Origin: JANQIO01 sp965229625
Lineage (GTDB): Bacteria > Pseudomonadota > Gammaproteobacteria > Pseudomonadales > Halieaceae
Assembly: GCA_965229625.1 (NCBI GenBank)
Contig: CBDDJJ010000001.1
Location: forward strand, 186,001 to 250,000
Direction of reading: 5' to 3'
Length of the DNA stretch: 64,000 bases
Part shown: piece after piece, positions 35,448 to 43,436 of the stretch
Layout: every line of letters starts with the position of its first letter
Numbering within the stretch: position 1 is the stretch's first letter
Notes under the pieces: model-generated
Databases searched by the model: none
The model's input: the letters and a program-made list of their open reading frames with translations, nothing else
What the model was told of the DNA's origin: nothing
Made by a program: the position numbers and the translations under genes

Positions 35448-37559
35448 TTACTTGTTGCGGCACTCCCGCCGCAATTCAAATACCTGGTCCGCCATCGCAA
35501 TCGTGTCGGGCCGGTGTGCCACCATGACTCGGGTCATGTTCATGTTGGCGATATTGGCATTGATGGCGCGCTCGGTGTCGACATCGAGATGGCTGGTAGC
35601 TTCATCGAGGAACAGCACGCGAGGTCGGCGATAGAGGGCCCTGGCCAACATGATGCGCTGCACCTGGCCGCCGCTGAGGGTGGAACCCATGTCGCCGACT
35701 GGCGTGCTGTATTGCATGGGCATTTGCATGATGTCCTCGTGAATGCAGGCTGATTGCGCCGATTGCATGACTCTGTCCAAGTCTAGTCGCTGCTCGAAAC
35801 AGGCAATGTTTTCAGCGATGGATCCGCTCAAAAGCTGGTCGTTCTGCATCACGCCGGCAATTAAGCTGCGGTAGTCCTGACGCGCGGCGATGGGAACGCC
35901 GTTGATGGTGAGCTCACCCTCGGTGGCGGGAAGCAAGCCCATCAGGCATTTGAGGAGGCTGGTTTTGCCGCAGCCTGAGGGGCCGACCAGGGCGATGCTG
36001 CCACCGGCGGGTACCGTTACGTCTACGCCCTCAAAGACCCAGGGCTCCAGCGAGCCATAGCGGAAGGACAGCCCATTGGCCTTGATTTGCAGGCCGCCCG
36101 ACTCTGGGCCGCGAGTTGATGCCGGCAGCACGACCCCGGTCGCTTCCCGGTCTGCCAACGCAATATCACTCACCCGCTCGAGATGCAGCCCCAACATCAA
36201 CAATTCGACGAACTGGTTCACCAGGCTGTCGATAGCGCCGGTAAAGCGCTGTTTGTAGCTCATGAAGGCGAATAGCATGCCGAGTGACAGTGTATTGTCG
36301 ATCACGCCATGGGCGGCGAAGTAAACCACCAGGATGTTCTCAACACCAAACAGCAGTCGATTGGCAGCATCAAAACCGATGCCCATTCTGGCAACGCGAA
36401 TATCGCTGTTCATGGCATCGGCCAGCCGGTTGTGCCATTGACCCTGCCGCTCGTTCTCCTTTTGCAGCAGTTTTACCGTCTGCATGCCCCGTGCAGTCTC
36501 CATGAAGCTGGTTTCGCAGAGTGCGTGGTTGGCAATGCTCTCCTGGGAAAGCCTGCGTAGCGCTGGGAACAGGATCAGGCGCAGCAGGATGTACAACGCC
36601 AGGATGCCCAGCACGATCAAGGTAAGGCGCACGTCATACAGGAACATGATCAACAGCATGATCAGCGCCATCAGGCCGTCGACCAGTGCCGTGACCAGGC
36701 CGGTGCTGAGTATTTCCCGGACAGCGTCGATGGATGAGAAACGTGACAGCACGTCTCCCAGGTGGCGACGTTGGAACCAGGTCATCGGCAGGCGCACCAG
36801 GTGCTGGAACAGGTTGGCGGCCAACTGCAGGTGTAGCCGCGTCGACAGGTGCAGGATGACAGAGCTTCGCAATGCCTGCGTGCCGGTTTCCACGACCAGT
36901 AATAGCAGGAAGCCGATAGCCAGTGTCAGCAACAGGCCGGTGTCCCCGCGCAGCGCCACGTCGTCTACCACGGTCTGCATGTAGAAGGGTGCCGCGATAC
37001 TGAACAGTTGTAGCAGCAATGACAGGGCCAGCAACTGTAGCAGGCTGCGCTTCAGGCCGATCATTCGGCTCCACAGGTCACTGAGCCGAAGCGAGTTCGG
37101 GCGCGCGGATTTCTCGAAACCGGGGGCAGGGGACAGTTCGAGGGCAATACCCGTGTAGTGGCGGGAGAATTCCTCCGGCCCCAGCTTCAGCACACCTTTT
37201 GCCGGGTCGTGTACCACAGCCCTGCGCCGCCCGACTGATTTCAGTACCACAAAGTGATCGAGATCCCAGTGCAGGATGCAGGGTCGCTCCAGGTGGGGCA
37301 CGGCGCCAAGCTCCGCGCGCAAGGGGCGAGCCGTCATTCCCAGATGCGCTGCTATCTCACCCAGCTCCTTGAGGCTGCTGCCCTGGCCGGAGGGCGGGAA
37401 GCGACGCCGCAGCTCGGCGAGGCCGAGGCGGTTGCCGTGATAGGCGGCGATCATCGCCAGGCAGGCATGCCCGCACTCGGTGATTTCCGCCTGGCGCTCC
37501 AGTGGCAGTCTCCGGCCCCAGGAAAAGTTGAGGGGTGTTGTCTCGGTGCGAACGCTCAC
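35448..37559 (-). CDS. C39 peptidase-containing ABC exporter (CvaB type)
   Basis: A 703-residue bifunctional exporter that removes double-glycine leaders and exports the peptide. Domains: C39 cysteine protease (1-140; catalytic C29 in ECGHACLAM, His in HWDLDHFVVL, Asp in VHDPAKG), six transmembrane helices (about 165-430), then an ATP-binding domain (about 480-700; Walker A GPSGCGKTSLL, signature LSGGQVQR, Walker B VLFLDEATSHLD). All catalytic parts look intact. It overlaps the membrane fusion protein gene by four bases and is followed by its likely substrate at 35398. Confidence 0.94.
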   Translation of the reverse strand: MSVRTETTPLNFSWGRRLPLERQAEITECGHACLAMIAAYHGNRLGLAELRRRFPPSGQGSSLKELGEIAAHLGMTARPLRAELGAVPHLERPCILHWDLDHFVVLKSVGRRRAVVHDPAKGVLKLGPEEFSRHYTGIALELSPAPGFEKSARPNSLRLSDLWSRMIGLKRSLLQLLALSLLLQLFSIAAPFYMQTVVDDVALRGDTGLLLTLAIGFLLLLVVETGTQALRSSVILHLSTRLHLQLAANLFQHLVRLPMTWFQRRHLGDVLSRFSSIDAVREILSTGLVTALVDGLMALIMLLIMFLYDVRLTLIVLGILALYILLRLILFPALRRLSQESIANHALCETSFMETARGMQTVKLLQKENERQGQWHNRLADAMNSDIRVARMGIGFDAANRLLFGVENILVVYFAAHGVIDNTLSLGMLFAFMSYKQRFTGAIDSLVNQFVELLMLGLHLERVSDIALADREATGVVLPASTRGPESGGLQIKANGLSFRYGSLEPWVFEGVDVTVPAGGSIALVGPSGCGKTSLLKCLMGLLPATEGELTINGVPIAARQDYRSLIAGVMQNDQLLSGSIAENIACFEQRLDLDRVMQSAQSACIHEDIMQMPMQYSTPVGDMGSTLSGGQVQRIMLARALYRRPRVLFLDEATSHLDVDTERAINANIANMNMTRVMVAHRPDTIAMADQVFELRRECRNK

Positions 37560-38842
37560 GTCATGCGTCCTCGCAGGCTGTGAAGCGGCTCAAGCAACCA
37601 CTGCAACAGCGAGCGTTCTTCCAGCACGATGTCGGCACTGAGGGTCATACCAGGTTTTAGTGCGAAGCGGCGGCCATAGGCGGGAACGTCACTGGTTGCC
37701 GGATGCGCCGTCACCCTGAACACGGGCTCACTGACGCGCAGCGGCAGATTGGCGTGGTCAGACGGCAACACCGTGCCCGCTGTGATTTCGAGAATGCGTC
37801 CGCGTTGCAAGCCGAACTTCTGGTAGGGAAAGGCATCGTAGCGAAGCTGCAGGGCCTGGCCGGCTTCCAGAAAACCTGCGGCTCGAACCGGTACCAGCAA
37901 CGTGGCTTCCAGCGGCGAGTTCTTTGGGAGCAGTGTCATCACCGGCTGTTCATATAGAGCCCGCTGACCTTCCGCGAAACCAATGCTGCTGACCTGGCCG
38001 TCCAGTGGTGCGACCAGCACATGGGCACGATTGCCGCGCAACCGGGCGATCTCCGCCGAGAGCTCGCCAAGGGCAATTCTCAGCCGGTCTTCGGCATTGT
38101 GGGTTTCCTCGGGCAGGCGCTTACGTTCGGCGCGCAGTTGTTTTAGCAGCGAGGTCTGTTGCAGGCGCTGCACGGCCAGTTCCTGCCGCTCACCGGCCAA
38201 CAATAGCTGCTGCTCCTGCAGTTGCTCAAGTTCGGAGCTTGTCAGGTGCCCGGCCTCGGCCAGGTAGCTGTGACGCGCCATCCGCTGTTCGCCGATCTTG
38301 ATGCGCCGCTCAAGCGTGGCGCGCTGATCATCCAGTTGCTTGAGGGTTGCCTTGGCATCCCCGATCCGAGCCAGCAATTCCCCGTTTCGAAGCTCGGCCA
38401 GTACAGCTTCACGAGCCAACTGCCGTTCCATCGCCACTTTGCGGGCCTGGTACTCGGTCAGCAACACCTCTTCCAGGTGAGCGCCATCATCGAGGATATG
38501 ATCGCCATTGATGATGGCCACCGGCTGGCCCTCGATCACTGCGTCACCTTTCGCCACCAGCAGTTGGGCCAGTCGACCTTCCGCCTGTGGAAAAATCCGC
38601 ACCATGCCACCGGCCGGCTCCAGCCAGCCGCGTACGGTTTCCTTGCGTGAGTAAGACGCCTGGGTAAGAAAGACAATAACGAGCGCCAGCCACAGCAGCA
38701 GCAGTGTGCCCAGCAGCACATGGGGCCAGCGTGGGAGCAGCACCACCTGGCCCTGCAGGCGATGACGCTGCGCATCGATGGCTTCCTGGCGGAACAAGCC
38801 CATAACACCTTCCCTGGTGCGCCGGCGTGCGTCCGTGCACAC
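37556..38842 (-). CDS. HlyD/CvaA-type membrane fusion protein
   Basis: A 428-residue periplasmic adaptor joining the ABC exporter to an outer-membrane TolC channel. It has one N-terminal transmembrane helix (LLGTLLLLWLALVIVFLTQ, about 43-61), a split lipoyl domain (EPAGGMVRIFPQAEGRL; VLVAPLDGQVSSIGFAEGQR) and a long coiled-coil hairpin (about 125-265) rich in Gln/Leu/Glu. The 98 bases before its start carry a 7-bp inverted repeat and the ALDH repeat. No TolC gene is in the window, so a chromosomal TolC elsewhere is expected. Confidence 0.9.
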   Translation of the reverse strand: MCTDARRRTREGVMGLFRQEAIDAQRHRLQGQVVLLPRWPHVLLGTLLLLWLALVIVFLTQASYSRKETVRGWLEPAGGMVRIFPQAEGRLAQLLVAKGDAVIEGQPVAIINGDHILDDGAHLEEVLLTEYQARKVAMERQLAREAVLAELRNGELLARIGDAKATLKQLDDQRATLERRIKIGEQRMARHSYLAEAGHLTSSELEQLQEQQLLLAGERQELAVQRLQQTSLLKQLRAERKRLPEETHNAEDRLRIALGELSAEIARLRGNRAHVLVAPLDGQVSSIGFAEGQRALYEQPVMTLLPKNSPLEATLLVPVRAAGFLEAGQALQLRYDAFPYQKFGLQRGRILEITAGTVLPSDHANLPLRVSEPVFRVTAHPATSDVPAYGRRFALKPGMTLSADIVLEERSLLQWLLEPLHSLRGRMT

Positions 38843-38954
38843 CGGTCAGGTCAGGAGTATAGGGAGGTCTCGGACAGTGAGAAGCTCAAGCCTGTCAGCT
38901 TGAGCAGATGGGGTGGAATCAGATCCCACCCATCAGGATGCGTAAGCTTCCCCG

Positions 38955-39746
38955 TCAAGTAGACAGTTCAAAAATAGAGTTTCTGGTGGATTGCTCCCTG
39001 GCCTCCTTAGGTGTTAGGTCGCCCAGAGAGTCGTGTGGTCTTTCCTCGTTGTATTCCAGCATCCACCACCAGGTGGCCTCCCGGACGTGATCGAGCGACG
39101 TAAACAGGTATTGATCTAGCACCTCTTCCCGATAGGTTCGATTGAAGCGCTCGATGTAGGCGTTCTGGTTTGGCTTGCCCGGCTGGATGTATTGGATCGC
39201 CATGCCGGCGTCTTTTGCCCATGCCGTAAATGTTTCACCCAGGAACTCGGGTCCGTTATCCGTCCTCAGGACCTGGGGCAAACCGTGCTCCTGACGCAAC
39301 TGCTCAAAGACCCGCACCAGGCGAACCGACGTGATAGAGGTGTCGACCTCGATATGCAGCGCTTCGCGATTGAAGTCGTCGGTCACATTGAAGGTACGGA
39401 AGCGTTTTCCTGTATGAAGCGCATCCGACATGAAGTCGGCAGACCAGACCGTATCCGGAAGCGCAGGGACGTAGAGTTCAGCTCTGTGCCGCTTGGGCAG
39501 CCGCTTCTTCGCTCGGCGTCTTAGATTTAGCTCCATCAGCTTGTAAACCCGGTAAATGCGTTTGTGGTTCCAAGGCCGACCTTGCCTTCGGAGCATCTTC
39601 CGGCACTTCCAGAAGCCTCGGCTGGGTCGCCCCTCGACTAGATCTGCCAGAGCGGCGATGACCTCCGCGTCTCGCACGGTCCAGTGCTCGGGCACTTTGT
39701 AGTAGGCCGATCTGGAGAGGCCCACGCACCGACAGGATCGAGCCAC
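38955..39746 (-). CDS. IS3-family transposase OrfB (catalytic part)
   Basis: A DDE integrase-type transposase of at least 263 residues. The catalytic residues are D in WSADFMSD, D in RTDNGPEFL and E in NAYIERFN, with HKRIYRVYKLM of the HTH_21 region upstream. Translation probably starts in orfA: the -1 frame is open from the slippery site at 39809 into this frame, giving an OrfAB fusion. An N-terminal ATG at 39746 would make OrfB alone. Confidence 0.93.
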   Translation of the reverse strand: MARSCRCVGLSRSAYYKVPEHWTVRDAEVIAALADLVEGRPSRGFWKCRKMLRRQGRPWNHKRIYRVYKLMELNLRRRAKKRLPKRHRAELYVPALPDTVWSADFMSDALHTGKRFRTFNVTDDFNREALHIEVDTSITSVRLVRVFEQLRQEHGLPQVLRTDNGPEFLGETFTAWAKDAGMAIQYIQPGKPNQNAYIERFNRTYREEVLDQYLFTSLDHVREATWWWMLEYNEERPHDSLGDLTPKEAREQSTRNSIFELST

Positions 39747-39802
39747 AGACAGCTTCTGATCGCTGACCAGGAAGCCCGCAGCTGTTCGCTTCTCTGCCGG
39801 CG

Positions 39803-40069
39803 TTACAGCTTTTTTGAGATCAGCTCCTTCATCGCAGCATTCTCAAGCGCCAACTCCGCATACATCTTCTTGAGTTTGGCGTTCTCGGCTTCCATCTCCT
39901 TCACCCGCTTCAACTCCGAGGCTTCCATACCGCCGTACTTGGACTTCCACGAGTAGTAAGTGGGGGAGGATATGCCGTGCTTGCGACAGATGTCCTTCAC
40001 CATCACGCCGGCATCAGCCTCCTTGAGAATCGCGATGATCTGACTCTCGGTGAACTTCGACTTCTTCAT
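39803..40069 (-). CDS. IS3-family transposase OrfA (HTH and leucine zipper)
   Basis: An 88-residue DNA-binding protein with the HTH_Tnp_1 fold (FTESQIIAILKEADAGVMVK, KHGISSPTYYSWKSKYGG) and a coiled coil (about 52-82). The slippery heptamer AAAAAAG is at 39815-39809 near its stop, for a -1 frameshift into orfB. Confidence 0.93.
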   Translation of the reverse strand: MKKSKFTESQIIAILKEADAGVMVKDICRKHGISSPTYYSWKSKYGGMEASELKRVKEMEAENAKLKKMYAELALENAAMKELISKKL

Positions 40070-40222
40070 GTGAACCTCCCGGCTATAAAATGCCAGAAAG
40101 CTCTACTAATTACCTGTCTCCGATTTGGGGAAGCTTACGGATGTACTTGATCTCCAGGTAGTCATCCATGCCGTACTTGGAGCCCTCGCGGCCCATGCCG
40201 GATTCCTGAAGGCTCCTGAGCG

Positions 40223-41086
40223 TTACTCTACCTTGAAGTCGTAAGCACCGTAGTGCTCTGGGGTATTTGATATGGCCTGCCGTTTTTCGTTCAGCGCCTT
40301 TACTTGGTAGCTGTAGAAATATCCACTCTCCAGTCTGTGAGCAAGTGGTGCGAGAGGGAAGTAGGGATCAGTCACTACGGGTTCCTGCGACCAGGGGAAA
40401 AGATCAACACTCGTGCGGTAGTCATCAAGAGCTTCGCTAGCTGTAATCTGAATGCGGTATGCGGATGCACCAGGGTATGGTTCCCATTCAAGTCGTGGTG
40501 GCGAATCCAAAGATACCCGTCTTGCCATTTGTTTCTTTACGACTGGCAGAACGTACTTCAGATTAAGGCCTTCGCCAACAGTCCCTTCTTCTACAGGAGT
40601 TACTGGGGTCGTGTGGCGATTCAAGGGGTCCTCTATAAACCCAGCTAGAACGCCGTGTACAGTCATTGTGTCCAACTCATAGCCGCTAACTTCATAGGAA
40701 CCGAATGGCACTGCGATCCTATATACCCCATTGACGTCTGTACTTGTCCATGAGCTCATTGCCGCGGAATTTAGGGATAGTCGAAGTCTAAGATTGGAAA
40801 CTGGCTGTCCGCCGGCGGTGACTGAGCCCTGAATTACTCCATCACCTGATGCAAGCACTTTAGAACGATGGTCTAGTGCATTACCGCTGTATATGGCTGT
40901 TGTGCCAAGAAACTTGTTTTGCATTGCGTTAGCTGGTGGCAAGTTCTCAACAGTGGTGGAACCCTCCCCATCAAACCGCTCAAAAGTTCTCTCTACGAAA
41001 TATGTCGCGTAAATCTCAAGAATTGCGATTAAAGCAATCGAGAAGCCTGCCCCGAACACTAAGCCGTTAATGAACCTTCTAAACAA
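40223..41086 (-). CDS. Membrane-anchored protein with carboxypeptidase-like and fibronectin-like domains
   Basis: A 287-residue protein: one N-terminal transmembrane helix (about 8-28), then a carboxypeptidase regulatory-like beta domain (about 85-140; GVIQGSVTAGGQPVSNLRLRL, DVNGVYRIAVPFGSYEV), and a C-terminal fibronectin type III-like domain (about 195-287; PRLEWEPYPGASAYRIQI, YSYQVKALNEKRQAI). Most of it should be periplasmic. It is lower in GC than its neighbours and is the only gene between the two ALDH repeats, so it is probably imported cargo. No enzyme motif is seen. Confidence 0.7.
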   Translation of the reverse strand: MFRRFINGLVFGAGFSIALIAILEIYATYFVERTFERFDGEGSTTVENLPPANAMQNKFLGTTAIYSGNALDHRSKVLASGDGVIQGSVTAGGQPVSNLRLRLSLNSAAMSSWTSTDVNGVYRIAVPFGSYEVSGYELDTMTVHGVLAGFIEDPLNRHTTPVTPVEEGTVGEGLNLKYVLPVVKKQMARRVSLDSPPRLEWEPYPGASAYRIQITASEALDDYRTSVDLFPWSQEPVVTDPYFPLAPLAHRLESGYFYSYQVKALNEKRQAISNTPEHYGAYDFKVE

Positions 41087-41118
41087 CTTTTACTCGCGTT
41101 TACCAAGTGCCAAAGAAA

Positions 41119-41209
41119 TGGAATCAGATCCCACCCATCAGGATGTACTTGATCTCCAGGTAGTCATCCATGCCGTACTTGGAGCCCTCGCGGCCCATGC
41201 CGGATTCCT
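41119..41209. repeat. Direct repeat copy B at the ALDH 3' end
   Basis: The 91-bp intact copy, lying in the ALDH coding end and five bases past its stop. It is identical to copy A once the IS is removed. Copy A begins 911 bp away on the far side of gene 40223-41086. Confidence 0.88.
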
Positions 41210-42581
41210 TCACGCCGCCGAAGGGTGCCATCTCGTTGGAGATGATGCCGGAGTTTACGCCGACGATGCCGTAGTCCAGTTGCTCCGCCACCCGCCAGAT
41301 GCGGCCGATGTCGCGGGCGTAGAAGTAGCTGGCGAGGCCGAACTCTGTGTCGTTGGCCATCTCGATCAGCTCGTCTTCACTGGAGAAGCGAATCACCGGT
41401 GATACCGGGCCGAAGATCTCGTTGCGAAACACCGCCATCTCGCTGGTCACGCCGGTCAGCACGGTGGGCTGGTAGTAGCAGCCGCCCAGTTCGTGGGGGC
41501 CGCCGCCCACGGCGACGGTGGCGCCCTGGGAGACGGTTTCCTGCACCAGCGCGTCCACGTCGTTCACGGCGTTCAGGTCCACCAGCGGGCCGGCGGTCAC
41601 ACCGTCGTCCATGCCGTTGCCCACCACCAGTTCCTGGGTGGCTTTTACAAACTTCTCCACGAATTCGTCATACACGCCGTCCTGCACAAACAGCCGGTTG
41701 GCGCATACGCAGGTCTGGCCGGAGTTGCGGTACTTCGACGCCATGGCGCCTTCCACGGCGGCGTCGATGTCGGCGTCATCAAACACCACGAAGGGCGCGT
41801 TGCCGCCCAGCTCCATGGAGACTTTTTTCACCGTGCCGGCGCACTGTTCAATCAGAGTTTTGCCCACCGGGGTGGAGCCGGTGAAGGTGAGCTTGCGCAC
41901 AATGGGGTTGCCGGTCAGCTCGCCGCCGATCTCGCCGGATGAACCGCACACCACGTTGATCACACCGGCGGGAATGCCAGCGCGCTCGGCCAGTTCGGCC
42001 ATGGCAAACGCCGACAGCGGCGTGGCGGTGGCCGGCTTGATCACGATGCTGCAGCCCGCCGCCAGGGCCGGGGCAGCCTTGCGGGCGATCATGGCGTTGG
42101 GGAAGTTCCAGGGTGTGATCGCCGCGACCACGCCGACAGGTTGTTTGATGGTGACGATGCGTTTGTCAGGGGAGGGGCCGGGGATCACGTCGCCGTCCAC
42201 GCGCTTGGCTTCTTCGCCAAACCACTCGACGAAGGCGGCGCCGTAGGCGACTTCGCCGCGGGACTCGGCCAGCACCTTGCCCTGCTCGGCGGTCATGATG
42301 ATGGCCAGGTCTTCCTGGTGCTCCATCATCAAGTCGTACCAGCGGCGCAGCAGGCCGGCGCGTTCCTTGGCGGGCTTGTTCTTCCAGGACGCCATGGCCA
42401 CTTCGGCGGCCTCGATGGCGCGGCGGGTCTCGGCGGCACCCACCTTGGCCACCTCGACGATGGTCTCGCCGGTGGCGGGGTTGTCCACTGCCACGGTGGC
42501 GCCGCTGTCGGCATCCACCCACTCGCCGTTGATATAGGCCTGGTGCTTGAGCAGGGAAGGGTCCTTGAGAGGCAGGGTCAT
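41124..42581 (-). CDS. Aldehyde dehydrogenase, succinate-semialdehyde dehydrogenase-like
   Basis: A 485-residue ALDH. It has TPWNFPNAMIARKAAPALA, FTGSTPVGKTL, general base in SMELGGNAPF, catalytic Cys in RNSGQTCVCANR and the terminal KESGMGREGSKYGMDDYLE. The pattern, including ATPLSAFAMAELAERAG, resembles GabD-type succinate-semialdehyde or glutarate-semialdehyde dehydrogenases; without a neighbouring transaminase the exact substrate stays open. A LuxR regulator lies just upstream on the same strand. Its 3' end is the repeated sequence. Confidence 0.9.
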   Translation of the reverse strand: MTLPLKDPSLLKHQAYINGEWVDADSGATVAVDNPATGETIVEVAKVGAAETRRAIEAAEVAMASWKNKPAKERAGLLRRWYDLMMEHQEDLAIIMTAEQGKVLAESRGEVAYGAAFVEWFGEEAKRVDGDVIPGPSPDKRIVTIKQPVGVVAAITPWNFPNAMIARKAAPALAAGCSIVIKPATATPLSAFAMAELAERAGIPAGVINVVCGSSGEIGGELTGNPIVRKLTFTGSTPVGKTLIEQCAGTVKKVSMELGGNAPFVVFDDADIDAAVEGAMASKYRNSGQTCVCANRLFVQDGVYDEFVEKFVKATQELVVGNGMDDGVTAGPLVDLNAVNDVDALVQETVSQGATVAVGGGPHELGGCYYQPTVLTGVTSEMAVFRNEIFGPVSPVIRFSSEDELIEMANDTEFGLASYFYARDIGRIWRVAEQLDYGIVGVNSGIISNEMAPFGGVKESGMGREGSKYGMDDYLEIKYILMGGI

Positions 42582-42597
42582 TCAGGTGTCCTCGGGT

Positions 42598-43422
42598 TCA
42601 GGCGCGCAGCGTCAGCAGCGGGTCGGTGCTGCCGGCAGGCTGCGCTATGGCTTCAAAAAACAGGGTAAACAACTCGGAATGGGAGGAAATCCCGAGCTTC
42701 TGGTAGATGTTCTTGCGGTGCACTTGCTCGGTCTGGGTGCTGATGTCCAGCTCCCGCGCCACCGACTTCGACGGGTAGCCCTTGAGAATCAGGCGCACCA
42801 CTTCCCGCTCGCGCGGGGTCAGGGTGCTGGAACCGAACAGGTCGAGCACATGCTCCATATGGGCGTGCATGTCCAGTGCAGGGGCCGGGTCCATGTCTCC
42901 TGTCGGCCAGCGCTGCTGGCGCACCAGTTCGCTCACCAGTGGTGACAGCGCCACCAGACGCTCGCGCTCCTCCGGGCTGAACACCGGTAGCGCCTCGGTG
43001 CGCTCCATGGAGATCACCAGCGGCGTGCCCAGGGCGGATTCGCAGAAATAGGCCAGCTGGTCGATGGAGCCGTGCTTCGAGTAATAGAGCTCGAAGAACT
43101 CGCTGTCGGTAAACCCTTCCGGCGCAATTTCGTCGATGTGGAAGCAGCCGCGCTGGCCGCTGCGCGCCTGCAGGTACAGCGGGCTCAGCAGGTACAGGCC
43201 GTTGGGGTAGGCGCCGTCAAACACCGCCCGGTCGCCCGCCGACAGTTCGTTGGTCAACACCACCAGCGTGGAATCTTCGGGGTAGGCCATGATCACGGCG
43301 CTGTCGAAGTCCACCGCGGCACGCAGGAAATCCAGCAGACGCGGCCCAAAATCCTCGCTGCCGAGGGCGGCGAGGGTGTCGGTAAGGCACTGGGTTTGTT
43401 GGCTGGAAAGCTGCGCTGTCAT
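42598..43422 (-). CDS. LuxR-type transcriptional regulator
   Basis: A 274-residue regulator with a C-terminal LuxR HTH (about 205-262; LTPREREVVRLILKGYPSK, DISTQTEQVHRKNIYQKLG). The N-terminal part has no receiver Asp pattern and no obvious autoinducer domain, so its signal is unknown. ATG at 43422 is chosen over GTG at 43440, which overlaps the pspF stop. It lies 17 bases before the ALDH gene and is a likely local regulator of it. Confidence 0.85.
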   Translation of the reverse strand: MTAQLSSQQTQCLTDTLAALGSEDFGPRLLDFLRAAVDFDSAVIMAYPEDSTLVVLTNELSAGDRAVFDGAYPNGLYLLSPLYLQARSGQRGCFHIDEIAPEGFTDSEFFELYYSKHGSIDQLAYFCESALGTPLVISMERTEALPVFSPEERERLVALSPLVSELVRQQRWPTGDMDPAPALDMHAHMEHVLDLFGSSTLTPREREVVRLILKGYPSKSVARELDISTQTEQVHRKNIYQKLGISSHSELFTLFFEAIAQPAGSTDPLLTLRA

Positions 43423-43436
43423 CGCGCGGCAGTGTA

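Larger units (their letters stand above)
38941..40139 (-). mobile_element. IS3-family insertion sequence
   Basis: A 1199-bp element. Terminal inverted repeats start CGTAAGCTTCCCC at both ends (13 bp), with GACAG also matching about eight bases inside. A 4-bp target duplication, GATG, is at 38937-38940 and 40140-40143. It carries orfA and orfB with an A6G frameshift signal. Both frames are undamaged, and the flanks are unaltered copies of the ALDH end, so insertion looks recent. Confidence 0.9.
38914..40207. repeat. Direct repeat copy A of the ALDH gene 3' end, interrupted by the IS
   Basis: Bases 38914-38940 (27 bp) and 40140-40207 (68 bp), joined across the IS and counting its 4-bp duplication once, give 91 bp identical to 41119-41209, the last 28 codons of the ALDH gene plus the adjoining bases. 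Together with copy B it flanks the gene at 40223-41086. Confidence 0.88.

Noticed and set aside
38881..38940. Terminator for the fusion-protein side of the IS
   Set aside because: The GCTCAAG/CTTGAGC and GGGTGG/CCACCC pairings here have no T tract on either strand and lie before the gene start, not after a gene end.
39746..39815. Transposase split as a broken pseudogene
   Set aside because: The two frames are joined by an A6G slippery sequence with the -1 frame open, which is normal programmed frameshifting in IS3 elements.
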